64,000 nucleotides of DNA, taken from the NCBI GenBank assembly GCA_019316985.1, contig CP079215.1:6014001-6078000 (forward strand), read 5' to 3'. The first letter of the stretch is position 1; each line of letters starts with the position of its first letter. This DNA comes from Paraniabella defluvii. Its GTDB lineage: Bacteria; Bacteroidota; Bacteroidia; Chitinophagales; Chitinophagaceae. A program made the position numbers and the translations under genes. The notes beneath the pieces were generated by a model. It did no database searches. It had not been told where the DNA came from and worked only from the letters and a program-made list of their open reading frames with translations. Positions 32,824 through 44,643 of the stretch are shown piece by piece.

Positions 32824-35383
32824 TTATAGTGGTACAATGGTGTACCTTTTACCTTTTGAGTTTTAAAATTAATGGTATACCCTGCTGTTGTATTTACATC
32901 GGGGAGTTGCTCTTTTGCATTATTACGATAACCGGGCTTCCCGTACCGGGTCAGCAATTTGTTACCGGAATCACCCCGGCGGTTGAAGAAACAACCTCTA
33001 CCACTTTTACAGGCTGCAGGGTGTGCAGGGTGCAGTCCCCTCCTATTTCAGAATAAATAGTTGCATTGCTAAGCTTGTTATTCTTCCAGTTTATATCTAC
33101 TTTAAAATTACCCCTGGCTTTAATGCCTCTTATAAACCCGTCTTTCCAAACAGATGGTAGCGCTGGCAACAGGAACAGGTAGCCCTCATGGCTTTGCAGC
33201 AACATTTCCGTCATGCCCGCTGTTGCTCCAAAGTTCCGTCGATCTGAAAAGGAGGATGCGCGTCGAACAGGTTCGGATAAGTACCTCCACCGCCCATGGT
33301 CTCCCGCTTCTCCCGCGGATCAATATATGCGAAGGCATCGCTTAAGATCTTATAGGCATGATCTCCGTCGCGGAGACGGGCCCACCAGTTAATTTTCCAG
33401 GCCATAGACCAGCCCGTGCTTACATCTCCCCGGAAGATCAATGATTTCTTTGCCGCCGCCGCCAGCTCCGGCGTGCTGCTCAACGTTACCTGGCTGCCAG
33501 GATATAATCCAAACAAATGTGAAAGATGCCGGTGTTTATCAGTAGGCGCATCCCAGTCTTTAAACCATTCCTGCAGCTGCCCGTATTGCCCGATATTAAA
33601 AGGATACAATTGATCCATTGCTTTTTTAAGAGTGGCTGCAAAAGCTGCATCGGTTTTTAGTACCTCAGCTGATTTAATTACGGCAGTAAACAGCTCCCTG
33701 ATGATGGACATATCCATAGTGCTGGCCATGGTAAGCTGGTGCTCTTTGCCGTTGATCTTAATGGTATTTTCAGGCGAAGAGGAAGGATTGGTAACCAGCA
33801 TGCCCGATTGGGGATCTTTAACGAGCCACTGCAACAGGAACTGCGCTGCGCCTTTCATTAAAGGATAGCCTTTCTCTCTTAAAAATTGCTCGTCGCCTGT
33901 GAAAAGATAATGTTCCCATAAATGAGTACTGAACCAGCCGGCAGCCATGGGCCAGCAGCTCCACCGGGGCATAGCAGAAGGGTCATTCCAGCCTTGCCCG
34001 CCCGGAGGGGAGGTCTTTGCCCAAAGGTCTGAATTATGATGAGCCGTCCAGCCTTCATTGATGCCATAGTTTACTTTGGCCGTTACCGCTCCGTTAACAG
34101 CCAGTTCTTTCATGAAGTCGAACAAAGGCTGGTGGCATTCCGAAAGATTGGTATTTTCTGCCAGCCAATAATTCATTTCGGTATTAATGTTGGTGGTATA
34201 ATTGCTACCCCAGGGTGGCTGCACATGATCGTTCCAGATACCCTGCAGGTTGGTAGGTCTTGATCCGGGCCTGGAAGAAGCAATCATGAGGTAGCGACCG
34301 AACTGATAATATAAGGTTTGCAGGCCAAAATCATCAGGCGTTTTGGCAAAGCGCCTCAGTCGTTCATTGGTTGGCAAATCTGCGTGGCGTGACGGACTGT
34401 TAATTTTAAAAACAACCCGGTCAAACAAATTACGATAGTCCGCAATATGGTTGTGCCGAAGCTTTTCGAAAGATATATTTTGTACCCGCTGCATATTGCT
34501 GCCTGCTTCTATACGCGGGGCTTTTCCTCTTTGCCGGGCGACTTATCGAACCCATTGAAGCTGGTGGCATTGGTTAAATAGATCGTTACTGTATTGGCTC
34601 CTGAAATATGAAGTTGATTGCCTACAGCTTTCACTGTTGCACCGGGGCTACTATTTTTAACTGAACCTCAAAGTTGATACCCTCGCCGTTCCAGTCGTCA
34701 TACACCACCTGCTCTTTTTCATAAGCACGGTTGGCTACAAACTTCGGGGCTTTCCCAGTTAATACCAGCCCGTCCTTTCCATTTGCTGCAACCTTGTATT
34801 TCAGTTTACTGCTAAGCGCTGCCGAAATGTTGATGGCTTTGCTCTTATCAGCGCTGAGGCGTACTACCAGTGCTTTATCGGGATGACTTACAAAAGCTTC
34901 CCGGGTATAGCTTACTCCATTCAAAGTATACTTTACCGTAGCAGTTGCTGTATTAAGATTCAAATCGCGGTAATAAGCCGAAGCCGTTGTATCCGGACCC
35001 AGTGTTCTCAGCCACAGATCAGCCATAGGAAGATAACGGGCCGAATAAGGTCCATGCATTTTTTCCAGACATTGGTGGCGCTATCATATAAACCTGCAAA
35101 AATGAGCCGGCGCACCTCAGCCAATATTGCCGGACCACCAGGAGTATTGCCCGGGTTGCGCTCCTGACCAAAGCGTGTTATCATTCAGTTGCAGACGCTC
35201 GGTGCCCACTCCGCCAAATACCATAGCGCCTGTTTTACCATTACCTAAAGGAAGCGCTTCTTCCCAAATGGATGCAGGCTGGTTGTACCAGAGCTTTAAA
35301 TCTTCTCCGGGCGACGATACCTGCGCCTTAACAAGCACTACGGTTAATAATCCCGTAATTAAAAATAATCTCTTATGCATCAT
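32824..35383 (-). CDS. GH95 alpha-L-fucosidase/alpha-L-galactosidase, frameshifted
   Basis: About 850 residues with signal peptide ([21 protein letters not shown]). GH95 blocks: [57 protein letters not shown] (split here only by my quotation), [47 protein letters not shown] and [13 protein letters not shown]. The family inverts alpha-1,2-L-fucose or alpha-L-galactose linkages. After repair it ends [10 protein letters not shown]. Breaks lie near 35140, 35060, 34640, 34500, 33230 and 32900. GH2 stop and GH95 start share the sequence TAATG, so translation is probably coupled; a second ATG one codon on is also possible. Confidence 0.9.
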
Positions 35384-37847
35384 TATAAATTAATAAAAGC
35401 AACCGGAAGCTGATCCACTTTAGCGCTGGCTACCGATCGTCCGCCGTTTGTTTGAATGCGAATAGTAGCACGTCCATTATATAATTGTACGAGCCTGGAT
35501 CCTCCCGATGTACCAAGGTTATCTATTAAAGTTCCATCACCCGTTAAACCGAAACGGATCCAGTTCACGGCATCCATGCATTGAACATTATTGCTATCGT
35601 ATAATTTAGCTTCAAGCGTAATAATACCGTTTTCCTCCCTGATCTTTTTAGCGAGACCTGCGCGGGTTGAGCCCATTTCTCGGTCTGGTACTCAAAACGT
35701 ATCGTATCGCTCACCACTGTTTTTCCTTTACGGGCCATTACATGAACATTATAGCTACCCTTTTTTAAAGGCAGGTTCCAACGCAGGCCTGCCGCCGGAA
35801 AATCCTGGCTGTTTCTTTTTTAATACCATACGATTTACCGTTTACAAACAGTTCTGCTTCGTCACAATTGGAGTACACTTTGATCATTTTTTCTTCATTC
35901 TCGTTACCCCAGCGCACCGGCCATGAATGCCCGTAAATATGAACCATAGGTTGACTGGCCCAGTAGGATTGAAATACATAGTAAGCTTCTTTTTTAGTAA
36001 GATCTCTTTCAACTACGCCTTTCTGGTTCATGTAGGGAACCGGGTTTTCGGGTCGAACGGGTGTTGAGAAATCCTTAAAAGGCCATTGAGCCGTACCGGT
36101 TAACCAGGGCATGGTTTCCTGCTCCTTTAAATGCCAGTCTACCAAGTTGCATATATATAGGTCTCGCTCCAATCGCCATCTTTGGAAGCCCTGGCTGCAC
36201 CACCATACAGGGAGGCATCGCCGGCTCTTTCATCTGCTGTGCCGGTTGTTTTAATATTTTGCAAAGCCTTATCAGGATTTTCTGAATGTCTTCCTGCATG
36301 GCTGTCGCCGCCCCACTCTACGTGAAGAAAATGATCTACCTTATCAAATTCAGCTTTTGAAACCTCTTTGTATTCGGTATAAATGCCGCGGTACCAACCA
36401 GCCCAGATCGACGGTGAATAAACATCTACAATATCTTTACAAAAATCGCAGCGCCGGATAGCGGTCTTTCTTGTAGGGTCTAACTGATGAGACAAGTCGT
36501 GCAGTTCTTTCATATAAGCCCGTATCTTTTGCTGATCAAACTCCGGGAAATCGTTAGGCCAGTCATTCTCATTTCCTAATCCCCAGATAATTACTGAAGG
36601 ATGATTATAATGCTGCCGGATCATATTACGCAACATGCGTTTGCCCTGCTCCTGGTACACCGGACCGCCGAGACCTCCACGACACCATGGAATTTCTTCC
36701 CATACCAAAATGCCCAGGCTATCACAAAGATCCAGGATCACCCGCGATTGCTGATAGTGCCCAAGACGGATAAAGTTCACGCCCATTTGCTTCATGGCAA
36801 CCATCTCTTCGCGCATTTGATCTGCTGTCATTGCAGCCGCTACCCCTGCATGGTCTTCATGCCGGTGCGTGCCTCTCAACAACAATCTTTTGCCATTCAA
36901 CAAAAATGGGCCTTTTTTACAAACTCAAAGCTTCGGAAACCAATACGGGTTTGCGTTGTTTGAGTTACGGCGCCGGATGTAACCGTGGCTTCCAGCGTAT
37001 ACAATACCGGCTTATCGGTGCTCCAAAGCCCGGGATTTTTAACCACCAGATCTCCTGCATCGATATCACCATCTAGCTGCTGCACCTGCTTTTCTATCTT
37101 TTGAACTTCCCTACCGAGCGGATCTTTTAATTTTATCGATAGCTGCGCTGTAGCCAAATGACCGGGATTCTCCAGGCGTAACTTTACGTTTACTGTAGCC
37201 GACTTGTTATCCCCCTAACTACCGGAGTGGCATATATATCACTGATATAGAGTGATGGCTGATAAACAAGGTTTACATAACGATAGAGACCTCCATATAA
37301 ATTAAAGTCAGAAAGATCGGAAGGCATCATCTCCAGGTCGCGGGAATTATCGCAACGGACAGACAGCGGTACTTTACCTTTAAATTCACGAACTAATTTT
37401 TCATCTTTTAAGAACAATGCCACAGCCTCTGTTATATCCACACTCCATTCATCATAACCGCCTACGTGCTCGCCTACTTTGGTGGTATATACATATACCT
37501 GGGTCTTTTGTCCGGCGCCTTCGAAATGCAATAAAGTTCTCCCCCTTCGTAAGGATTCTTTACATCCAGCTGTGTTTTATACCACATTGGTCCCTGGTAA
37601 TAATTCACATCCGGATCTACCGCATCCTTATCGTTAGCACAATGAGGCAGGCTTACCCTGCCCATAGCGGTACAGATTCAGGGCTACCTTCTTTCCCCGG
37701 CCGTACGGCTTCCCATATACCTCCGAGATCTTCTCTTAAAAAAAGCCATCCCTGGTTAATGCGAACAGACTGCTGGGCTTTTACAGGTTGATACCCTGCC
37801 AATAATATCATTAAAACAACACCTATTACACGCATCGCACGGTTCAT
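35383..37847 (-). CDS. GH2 beta-galactosidase/beta-glucuronidase-type hydrolase, frameshifted
   Basis: About 820 residues with signal peptide (MRVIGVVLMILLAGYQPVKAQ). The domain order is GH2: sugar-binding jelly roll (INQGWLFLRED, SLPHCANDKDA, YDEWSVDITEAV), an Ig-like domain, then the TIM barrel with LLRGTHRHEDHAGVAAAM, VNFIRLGHYQQS and the acid/base segment IIWGLGNENDWP (Glu of NEN). The nucleophile segment is FLHVEWGGDSHAG (Glu). C-terminal Ig-like domains follow (KVYSNCDEAELFVNGKSYG). It is one of the most broken genes, with changes near 37660, 37520, 37195, 37150, 36900, 36160, 35800 and 35680. Beta-galactosidase or beta-glucuronidase activity is likely; specificity is not deducible. The stop overlaps the GH95 start. 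Confidence 0.87.
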
Positions 37848-37887
37848 TTCAAAATTTAATGTTTAAATAATTACGTTTCTTAGTTCA

Positions 37888-38958
37888 TTATTGCAGTATT
37901 GTTCCGTCATTGTTAATATAAACGCTTTTTAAAACGATAGTAGTACCCGTAGTACCTGACCTGGCAGGAAAAGTAACGCGAAATTCTTTAGCTACCGGAT
38001 CTGCAAAGCCAGGGTACTGTGACTTAGCCTTTGCCAGCCAATCTTTAATAGCATTGCTGGTAAACCATAATGTACCGTCTACATGGGCCGAAAATATATT
38101 ATCCTTATCTACCGAGAAAGTAAAGTTTTTCAGCTGGTTTGCTGCCATTGAAAACAAAGCGCTTCTGCCGGCAACGGGTTCTATCAGGGTACCGGGCAGC
38201 GGAAAGGTGTTACCGGGCGCGCTCCATTGTGAATTATTGGTTGCAGGTACAAATGTTTCAAAACGGATCTGGTAATTATTGGTAGTAGCAGGATTAGCAG
38301 TGGGTAGAAACTCCCAGCGGATCTCCCTTATATACGGTATGGTGACATTTGCAGGCTGCGCAAAGTATAAGCTGATGAAAGTGTTCTGTCCCGCTCTGTA
38401 AAAGGTATTCCAACCCATTTTTGTCCGGATAGAAAACGGGATCTTTAATTCAGAAAGATTCAATGACCTTCGGATATTGGGTGTACTGGTGGAACTGGCA
38501 GTAATTTCGGCTGTTGACGAAGCTGCATCCGTATTATTTTTAAGTACGTTGGATGTATTGCTGGTTGACCAGCCATTTCCATTGAAGGTATAGGCGCTTT
38601 GAAATTCATCAAAATAATATCTTGTTACCTTCATCAAAGTGGAGCGTGAAGAATTGCTACCTCCGTTTTTTGCTTTTGCCGTAATTGTGTATTCGCCCGG
38701 CTGAGACGGCGCTATCCATAAGTTCTCGAAAAGATTTTGCGTTCGAAAACCGTCGAAGCTGCCACCTGTGGCCGACCATTCATACCCTATTCCGTTTTTA
38801 TCTCCGGAGGTAGCCGCCCAAACAGGCACTTTTTCTCCGAAATAAAATTCTTCGCCCGATTTACTCAGCGATTCGATCTGAATACCTGCATCTTTTTTAC
38901 ACGAAATAAGCAGCACTAAGCAAATCGTTACAAACCAGCAGTTGATACTTTTATTCAT
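37888..38958 (-). CDS. PUL surface lipoprotein, probable glycan-binding protein
   Basis: 356 residues, uninterrupted. The signal peptide ends LVLLISCKKD, so it is a lipoprotein. Residues ~30-110 resemble a PKD/Ig-like domain (YEWSATGGSFDGF, PSQPGEYTITAKAKNGG). The remainder is a beta-sandwich with many aromatic residues (WNTFYRAGQNTFISLYF, IREIRWEFLP, DGTLWFTSNAIKDWL), plausible for a concanavalin-like glycan-binding domain. It lies two genes after SusD, where SusE/SusF-like surface glycan-binding proteins are normally encoded, and just before the enzymes. I infer the same role. No enzyme motif is visible. Confidence 0.6.
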   Translation of the reverse strand: MNKSINCWFVTICLVLLISCKKDAGIQIESLSKSGEEFYFGEKVPVWAATSGDKNGIGYEWSATGGSFDGFRTQNLFENLWIAPSQPGEYTITAKAKNGGSNSSRSTLMKVTRYYFDEFQSAYTFNGNGWSTSNTSNVLKNNTDAASSTAEITASSTSTPNIRRSLNLSELKIPFSIRTKMGWNTFYRAGQNTFISLYFAQPANVTIPYIREIRWEFLPTANPATTNNYQIRFETFVPATNNSQWSAPGNTFPLPGTLIEPVAGRSALFSMAANQLKNFTFSVDKDNIFSAHVDGTLWFTSNAIKDWLAKAKSQYPGFADPVAKEFRVTFPARSGTTGTTIVLKSVYINNDGTILQ

Positions 38959-38978
38959 AAAACAGCTTTTTATCAGAC

Positions 38979-39704
38979 TTAGTTATTTTTAATTGCCTGG
39001 CGGGTAGGTTGAAATAACCAGCGCGCCATAACATGTACCACACCATTTGTTGCATGAAGATCGGGCGTACGTGGCGCGATATTAACCCAGTTAGCGGCTA
39101 TATTTGTTGACTTATATACGGTTGGTACTCCAACATAATTATTGATACGGAGATTGGCCTCCCTCACGTTTTCCAGGTACAGGTACACTTTTGCCGAATC
39201 GTTACTGGCACTGTAAGCAAAGGTTTCTACCCAGCGTGGTTTTGAATTAAGGGTTGAGTAAGTTTGTATTCCTTTAATAACATGGTAACGCAGTAAATTA
39301 GCAATAGTATCCCGGCTGTATTGCGACCAGTCGGAGCCACGCATCGTGATCGTGTTGCCGGGATTAGCAGGATCGGGCCCCAAAACAGTATTGATCACCC
39401 AATAACTGTTTCCATCTTCCAGATTGGTTAAGGCGTTATTATGCAGCAACAAAAATGTATTACCGCTGGAAGAATATAGTTCCTTTACATCTTTAAATTT
39501 CGGGTCCTGATCTACATATTCTATTGCAGCCAACATCCCGGAAAACGCATCGGGGCGGGATTTCATAAAATCCATCACGTTCATGTTAAGCTCTGTATTG
39601 TAAAATGACTTTTCGTAATCATACCCTTGCTGTAACTTGCTGCAGCCTGTACAAAGTATAATAGCTGATATCATTACTGCAATGCATTCATTTAAATAAC
39701 GCAT
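38979..39704 (-). CDS. Fasciclin (FAS1) domain lipoprotein in the PUL
   Basis: 241 residues, uninterrupted. I use the ATG at 39704 (MRYLNECIAVMISAIILCTGC) because it gives a clean lipoprotein signal; the ORF continues in frame upstream to 39785 without a better start. A FAS1-type domain is suggested by FLLLHNNALTNL, TIANLLRYHVIKGIQTYSTL and the closing DLHATNGVVHVMARWLF. FAS1 domains bind proteins or glycans. It is the gene right after SusD, a position normally taken by SusE-like binding proteins, so it may be an alternative surface glycan-binding component. It is 31 bases after SusD and 20 bases before the next lipoprotein. Confidence 0.72.
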   Translation of the reverse strand: MRYLNECIAVMISAIILCTGCSKLQQGYDYEKSFYNTELNMNVMDFMKSRPDAFSGMLAAIEYVDQDPKFKDVKELYSSSGNTFLLLHNNALTNLEDGNSYWVINTVLGPDPANPGNTITMRGSDWSQYSRDTIANLLRYHVIKGIQTYSTLNSKPRWVETFAYSASNDSAKVYLYLENVREANLRINNYVGVPTVYKSTNIAANWVNIAPRTPDLHATNGVVHVMARWLFQPTRQAIKNN

Positions 39705-39735
39705 GATATATAAGTTTGAAATATTAACTAATGAT

Positions 39736-41300
39736 TTATTCGTCGTAAGGCGGGTTCTGATCTCCGAGTAATTTTCTGTTGGCATTAAAAGCGGCCGAAT
39801 TTATCGGGAACAAAACACGCCCCATATTGATCCCCGCAAACTGGATTCCCCGGTGGTTGTACTTAAAATAGGATTCATAATTGTTTTCAGATAACCGTAA
39901 CCGTTATCCGAATAATCGTATATCTTTCCAATGCGGCACAGGTCGAACCATCGTTTTCCTTCTCCCAACAACTCGAGCTGCCGTTCATTAAGGATGGTGT
40001 TCTCGATACCTGCAGTTAAATCATCCGTATAGTCGGAAAGCTTTGCCGTAACCGTATAGCCCACACGCTTACGGATATTATTGACGATATCCAATGCCTC
40101 CTGGTATTTGCCCGTATGAGCTAATGCCTCGGCTCTCAGGAGCATTACGTCAGCAAATCGGTAAATAGGTATGGCGGCACTGCAATCGGTATTACCCTGA
40201 AAAGTAAAGCCGGTGCCTTGGGGAGCATTTGCCTTCCAGGGCGAATATATTTTCCTAGCTGCACAACGGCCGCATCGTACAATTCTTCGGTGTTATAAGC
40301 CAGTGTATCGAACACCGCCCAAAAACGCCCGTCCATCGGCTTCTGTGTTGTCGGGTCAACCCGTTCTTTAAACCGCTGCCAGATAAATGTTCTTGGCTCA
40401 TACTGGTTGGTATTAGAAGCTGATCCTACTTTGGAGCAAACACCCACGCCGCCGCCTCTTTCTGCTACCGACCAGAACAGGTTAAAGATGGCTTCGTTTG
40501 AATTGGCCGGATCCAGGAATATGCTTTTCCATTCAGAAATATTGTTAACATACTGGCATTTGCTTTCCGTGATGCAATTCTGTGATGCAGTTATAGCACG
40601 GGAATAATCCTGAAACCACATCGCTACATCTGTTTGCAGCGCATACACCGCGGCTTTCTGCAGGTAAAATCTTTGTGTGGTAGTGCTTCCGATCAACAAA
40701 ATCGACGAGTCAATATCACTTTCTATTCTTTTGCGCACCTGGTCAACCGACGACCTGGCTACCTGGGTTTCCTGATCCAGGCTTTCTATAGGCGAGGTCA
40801 GCAAGGGCAGCTTTCCCCATACCCTGAGGCCGTAAAAATACATCAGCGCCCTCAGGCCATAACACTGCCCCAGATAGTCCCTGTACTTTGCAGCACCTCC
40901 GTCGGCGTTCGACTCGATCATTTGGGGAAATATTTGATGCCATAATTGCATAACGAAATGGTGGTATACAAATTGGTCCAGTTCGTAATTCCGTTAATAT
41001 CCGCATCATTACCCGAGAGGGTATTGGATATCATTGTTTGTTGCGCATTACCTGTTCCTCCAACGCGAACATTATCTGAACGCACTTCGCCCCAATCGAA
41101 AAAAAAGCGCTGCTCAGTGTTGATTGCATTTGGTTGTAAATACCGGCCATCCAGGTATTGGCATCGTTCTGGTCCTGCCAGAACCTGTTGGGAGAAACTG
41201 TTGAAATGGGATCCTGGGTCAAAAACTTTTTACAACCGGGAAGTACAACTCCTATGCTGAGCAGAAGAGCTGCAAACGTTACTATTTTTATTTGTTTCAT
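39736..41300 (-). CDS. SusD/RagB-family glycan-binding lipoprotein of the large PUL, frameshifted
   Basis: About 520 residues, signal peptide ending VLPGCKKF. SusD features: DANTWMAGIYNQMQS, YRDYLGQCYGLRALMYFYGLRVWGKLPL, IYRFADVMLLRAEALAHTGKY and ILNERQLELLGEGKRWFDLCRIGKI, ending GDQNPPYDE after repair (stop at 39736). Breaks lie near 41060, 40950, 40200 and 39840. It starts 13 bases after the SusC stop, as is usual. It should cap the SusC barrel at the surface and capture the polysaccharide; the ligand is likely the uronic-acid polymer that the downstream enzymes suggest. Confidence 0.88.
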
Positions 41301-41313
41301 AAGACAGACTTTA

Positions 41314-44300
41314 TTAAAATGTTACATTTAATCCTAAACCGTATTCCCTCTTGTGCGGGTATCGCCCGGCATCGTTTCCGGGCTTCAGAACGCTGACCTG
41401 TGAAACTTCAGGATCAAACCCTTTGTATTCGGTCCAGGTAAGCAGGTTATTTCCATATATATATACCACCAGGTTCTGAGAAGCCACTTTCTTTCTTAGC
41501 CTTGCAGGCAGGGAATAGCTCAGGCGGGTACTTTGGAGTCGCACAAACGAACCGTTTTCAAGATACTGGCTACCGCCCCTGCGCATGTTATCAGCAGCTT
41601 TATCTCCTCCGATATAAGAATCGGTAATCTGCCCGGGGTATTTCCACATATTTAAGATAAAATAAGCATCCGGCGTAGTATTGTTATTAGAGAAAGAAGC
41701 CAGGTTCCTGCGGTTCTCGTTGTAAATTTTATTACCGAAATTCCCGTATAAATTAAATGAGAGCGCAAACGCTTTGTAACTAATGCTATTTGCCCATCCT
41801 AAGCTCCACCGGGGCTGCCCGTGACCTAAAAACTGCCTGTCTTCGTTACCAATATTATTATTATAAACCCCGTTGGCATCAGGAAGGTTCTCCCATATCA
41901 CATCGCCTCCTTTAGAAACTACTCCGTTGGCTGTCAATTGTTTTACAACACCTGTATAAGGTGTGCCATCAGGAAGCGTATATCCCAGAAATACCGGCTG
42001 ATTATTTTTTTGAATAATCACATTACCATTCCCATCCTTTTGGAACTGCGGGATCAGCCTTGTTTTATAATCTTCCGTATAAGCATTAGACTGGTCGTAT
42101 TGATAAATACCCAGGTATTTATACCCAAAAAAATTGCCGGCTTCCTTGCCTTGTTGCACGCTCCAGATATCATCAATATAATCAACCGGGAGCTCGGTTA
42201 TCTTATTGCGAACATTAGACCAGTTTACCGTAGTTTGCCAGCTGAAATTCTTCTGCCTGATGGGAAAACCTGATACCATCAGCTCCAACCCACGGTTTTC
42301 GATGGCGCCTGCATTTACACGGGCACGGCTGGGAAACCCGATTTCAAAAGGTAATGGGCTATCATATAAAAGATCGGATGTTTCTTTGATGTAGTAGTCA
42401 CCCGTAAAGCTCAGGCGCCCGCCCCATAAAGTCAGATCCAGACCAATATTTTTTTGCGTGGTAGATTCCCATTTCAAAAAGGATTTCCCATTCTTGTGTT
42501 GGTACGCACACCGCTCACCCCGTTATAAAAATATCCGCCGAATATATATTGTTGCGCGGCATCATATTCCCCGATGCGCGAGTTGCCTGTAGCCCCGTAG
42601 CTTGCACGTAATTTCGCATCGGTAACCACTCCTTTCAGAGAAGACATAAACTGCTCGTCGCTTAATCTCCAACCTACGGACACTGAAGGAAAATTACCCC
42701 AGCGATTGGCGGCGCCAAAAACAGAAGAGCCATCTCTCCGGAAGTTTACATTCAATAAATAGCGTCCCCTGTAATCATAACTCAATCTTCCTACAAAGCC
42801 GGCCAGCGATGATTGTATAGCAGTAGAGTAAACATTAGTGAGATCGTATAAGCCCGCCGCATTCAGCGTTTCCACCGCTTCGGTCACAAACAAGGTTCCC
42901 CTGATATTCACTTCCTCTTCCCTTCTTCTCTCAATATTCATACCTACCATTGCACTAAGGTTATGAGCAGCTCCAAAGGTATGTTTGTAATTAGCTAACG
43001 CATTTCCCTGTAGCCGGATCGGAAGCGTTACATTGTCGCGGCCCACACTGATGGGTGGATTACCATTAGACAGTAACTTCGAAGTAAACTCATTAGAGCG
43101 CTCTAGCTGAACATCAGCAGACGCATCTGCATGCAGGGTTAGCCCCGTTGCAACCGTCAGGTCAAACGTCTGGTAAATAACACCCTTATAAACCTGGGTA
43201 ATATCTTTGCGCAGATATGCCTCCGCCAGCGGGTTTCTTCGTCCGCCGTTAAAATAAATATATTCGCCGTCCGGAAGGTAGAGCGCCATGCCGGGCGGGC
43301 GCTGAAGCGCCTGCTGAAGCATATTTCCTTCATTGATATCGTTTTTATTCTGATAGGAAAAATTTACCCTGGTGGCCATTGAGAAGTTCTTAGATGGCTT
43401 ATAGTCTATATTGGTGCGAAACGAAAAGCGTTTATTATAGCTTGTTATCATAATACCTGTTTCATCGAGATACTGCAAGCTGCTGAAATAGCTAAGTGTT
43501 TTATTTCCTCCCATTATACCCAGGTCAAACTGATTGCGAACGGCGGTTTGCGTCATTAAAGCCTGGTAGTCATTGTCAGAATTTTTGAAAAAGCCGTTGA
43601 ATCGTCTGGCTTGGGATCCAAACCCAGATTTGTTCTGCGGTCAAACATCTGGCGTTGCAGCCTGTTGGCCTGCGATATGCGGTTAGACAGCTTGTTGTAG
43701 CTACGCAGGTAACCTACCGTTATTCTCGGTTTTTCCGAAGTGCCTTTTTGGTTGTAATAATAATTACCCCATTTGCCGACCTCGACCCGTAAATGGCAGC
43801 AGATGCGGCATCTTTTAAGATCTCTATCGATTGTACATCATTGGGATTGATATTATTGATATCGTCCATAGGTGCGCCATCCACTATATACAAAGGGCTT
43901 ACGCCGGCATCTGAGAGGGTGGAGAGACCCTGATGGTAATGGACGACGATGAGCCAGGTGCTCCCTGAATTTGACATCACCCGAACTCCCGGAGCAGCTC
44001 CTGGATCGCATCAAAGATGGTAACCGGCTGTTTTTCTTCTATTGTTTTGGCATTGATCGAACTTATTGCACCGGTAACATCTCTTTTTCTCTGGGTGCCG
44101 TACCCTACCACTACAATCTCATCCAGATCGCTTAGTGATTGTTTCAGCACAATATGGATCTCCGCTCCTTACCTACTGTTTTTTCCTGATCGGTAAAACC
44201 AACAGCTGAAAAAACAAGAATGCTTTGTTCCCGGGTACCTGCAGAATAAAATGGCCTGAAGAATCGGAGCTGGTACCGCTGTTAGCTCCTTTAACCATTA

Positions 44301-44457
44301 CAGTTGCCCTGTTCACAGGCTTCCCGGCTTCATCCATTACAAACCCGGTCACTCTTATGTTCTGCGCGTTAAGGCCGCCGAAAGTACAGAGGGCAATAAG
44401 GGTAAATAAAAGCAGTTTTGAAAAGGTTCTCCTTTTTGATCTTAAATAATACTCCAT
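41314..44457 (-). CDS. SusC/RagA TonB-dependent transporter of the large PUL, frameshifted
   Basis: About 1,045 residues. Signal peptide ([21 protein letters not shown]), a carboxypeptidase-regulatory-like domain ([23 protein letters not shown]), then [21 protein letters not shown], the plug ([39 protein letters not shown]) and barrel, ending [14 protein letters not shown]. It has no STN domain, so it is not tied to the FecR/ECF pair in the window. Breaks lie near 44190, 43960, 43740, 43560 and 42475. It is the first gene of the 15-gene minus-strand operon and is divergent from the AraC gene at 44644, which is the obvious candidate regulator. Confidence 0.9.
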
Positions 44458-44643
44458 AAAAGGCTTTTTAAAAAGTACAATCGTTTCGTTAGTAGGTGCA
44501 AGTAAAGCCGTTTTTCAGGCAAAATGGGCCGGTATATTACCCATTTATTGAGCTATTTTAACCTTGATATATTCATCCAGTTAGTTATGGTGTATATTTC
44601 GCTTACTAATCGAATTCACACTAACAATAACTCCAAAATCAGA
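44458..44643. promoter_or_regulatory. Divergent intergenic region between the PUL operon and its AraC gene
   Basis: 186 bases, AT-rich, holding the promoters of both the 25-kb minus-strand operon and the plus-strand AraC gene. On the plus strand TATATTTC at about 44593-44600 is one mismatch from the -7 consensus TAnnTTTG. I did not find a clear -7 for the operon side. AraC binding sites are expected here but none can be read off as an obvious direct repeat. Confidence 0.35.
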
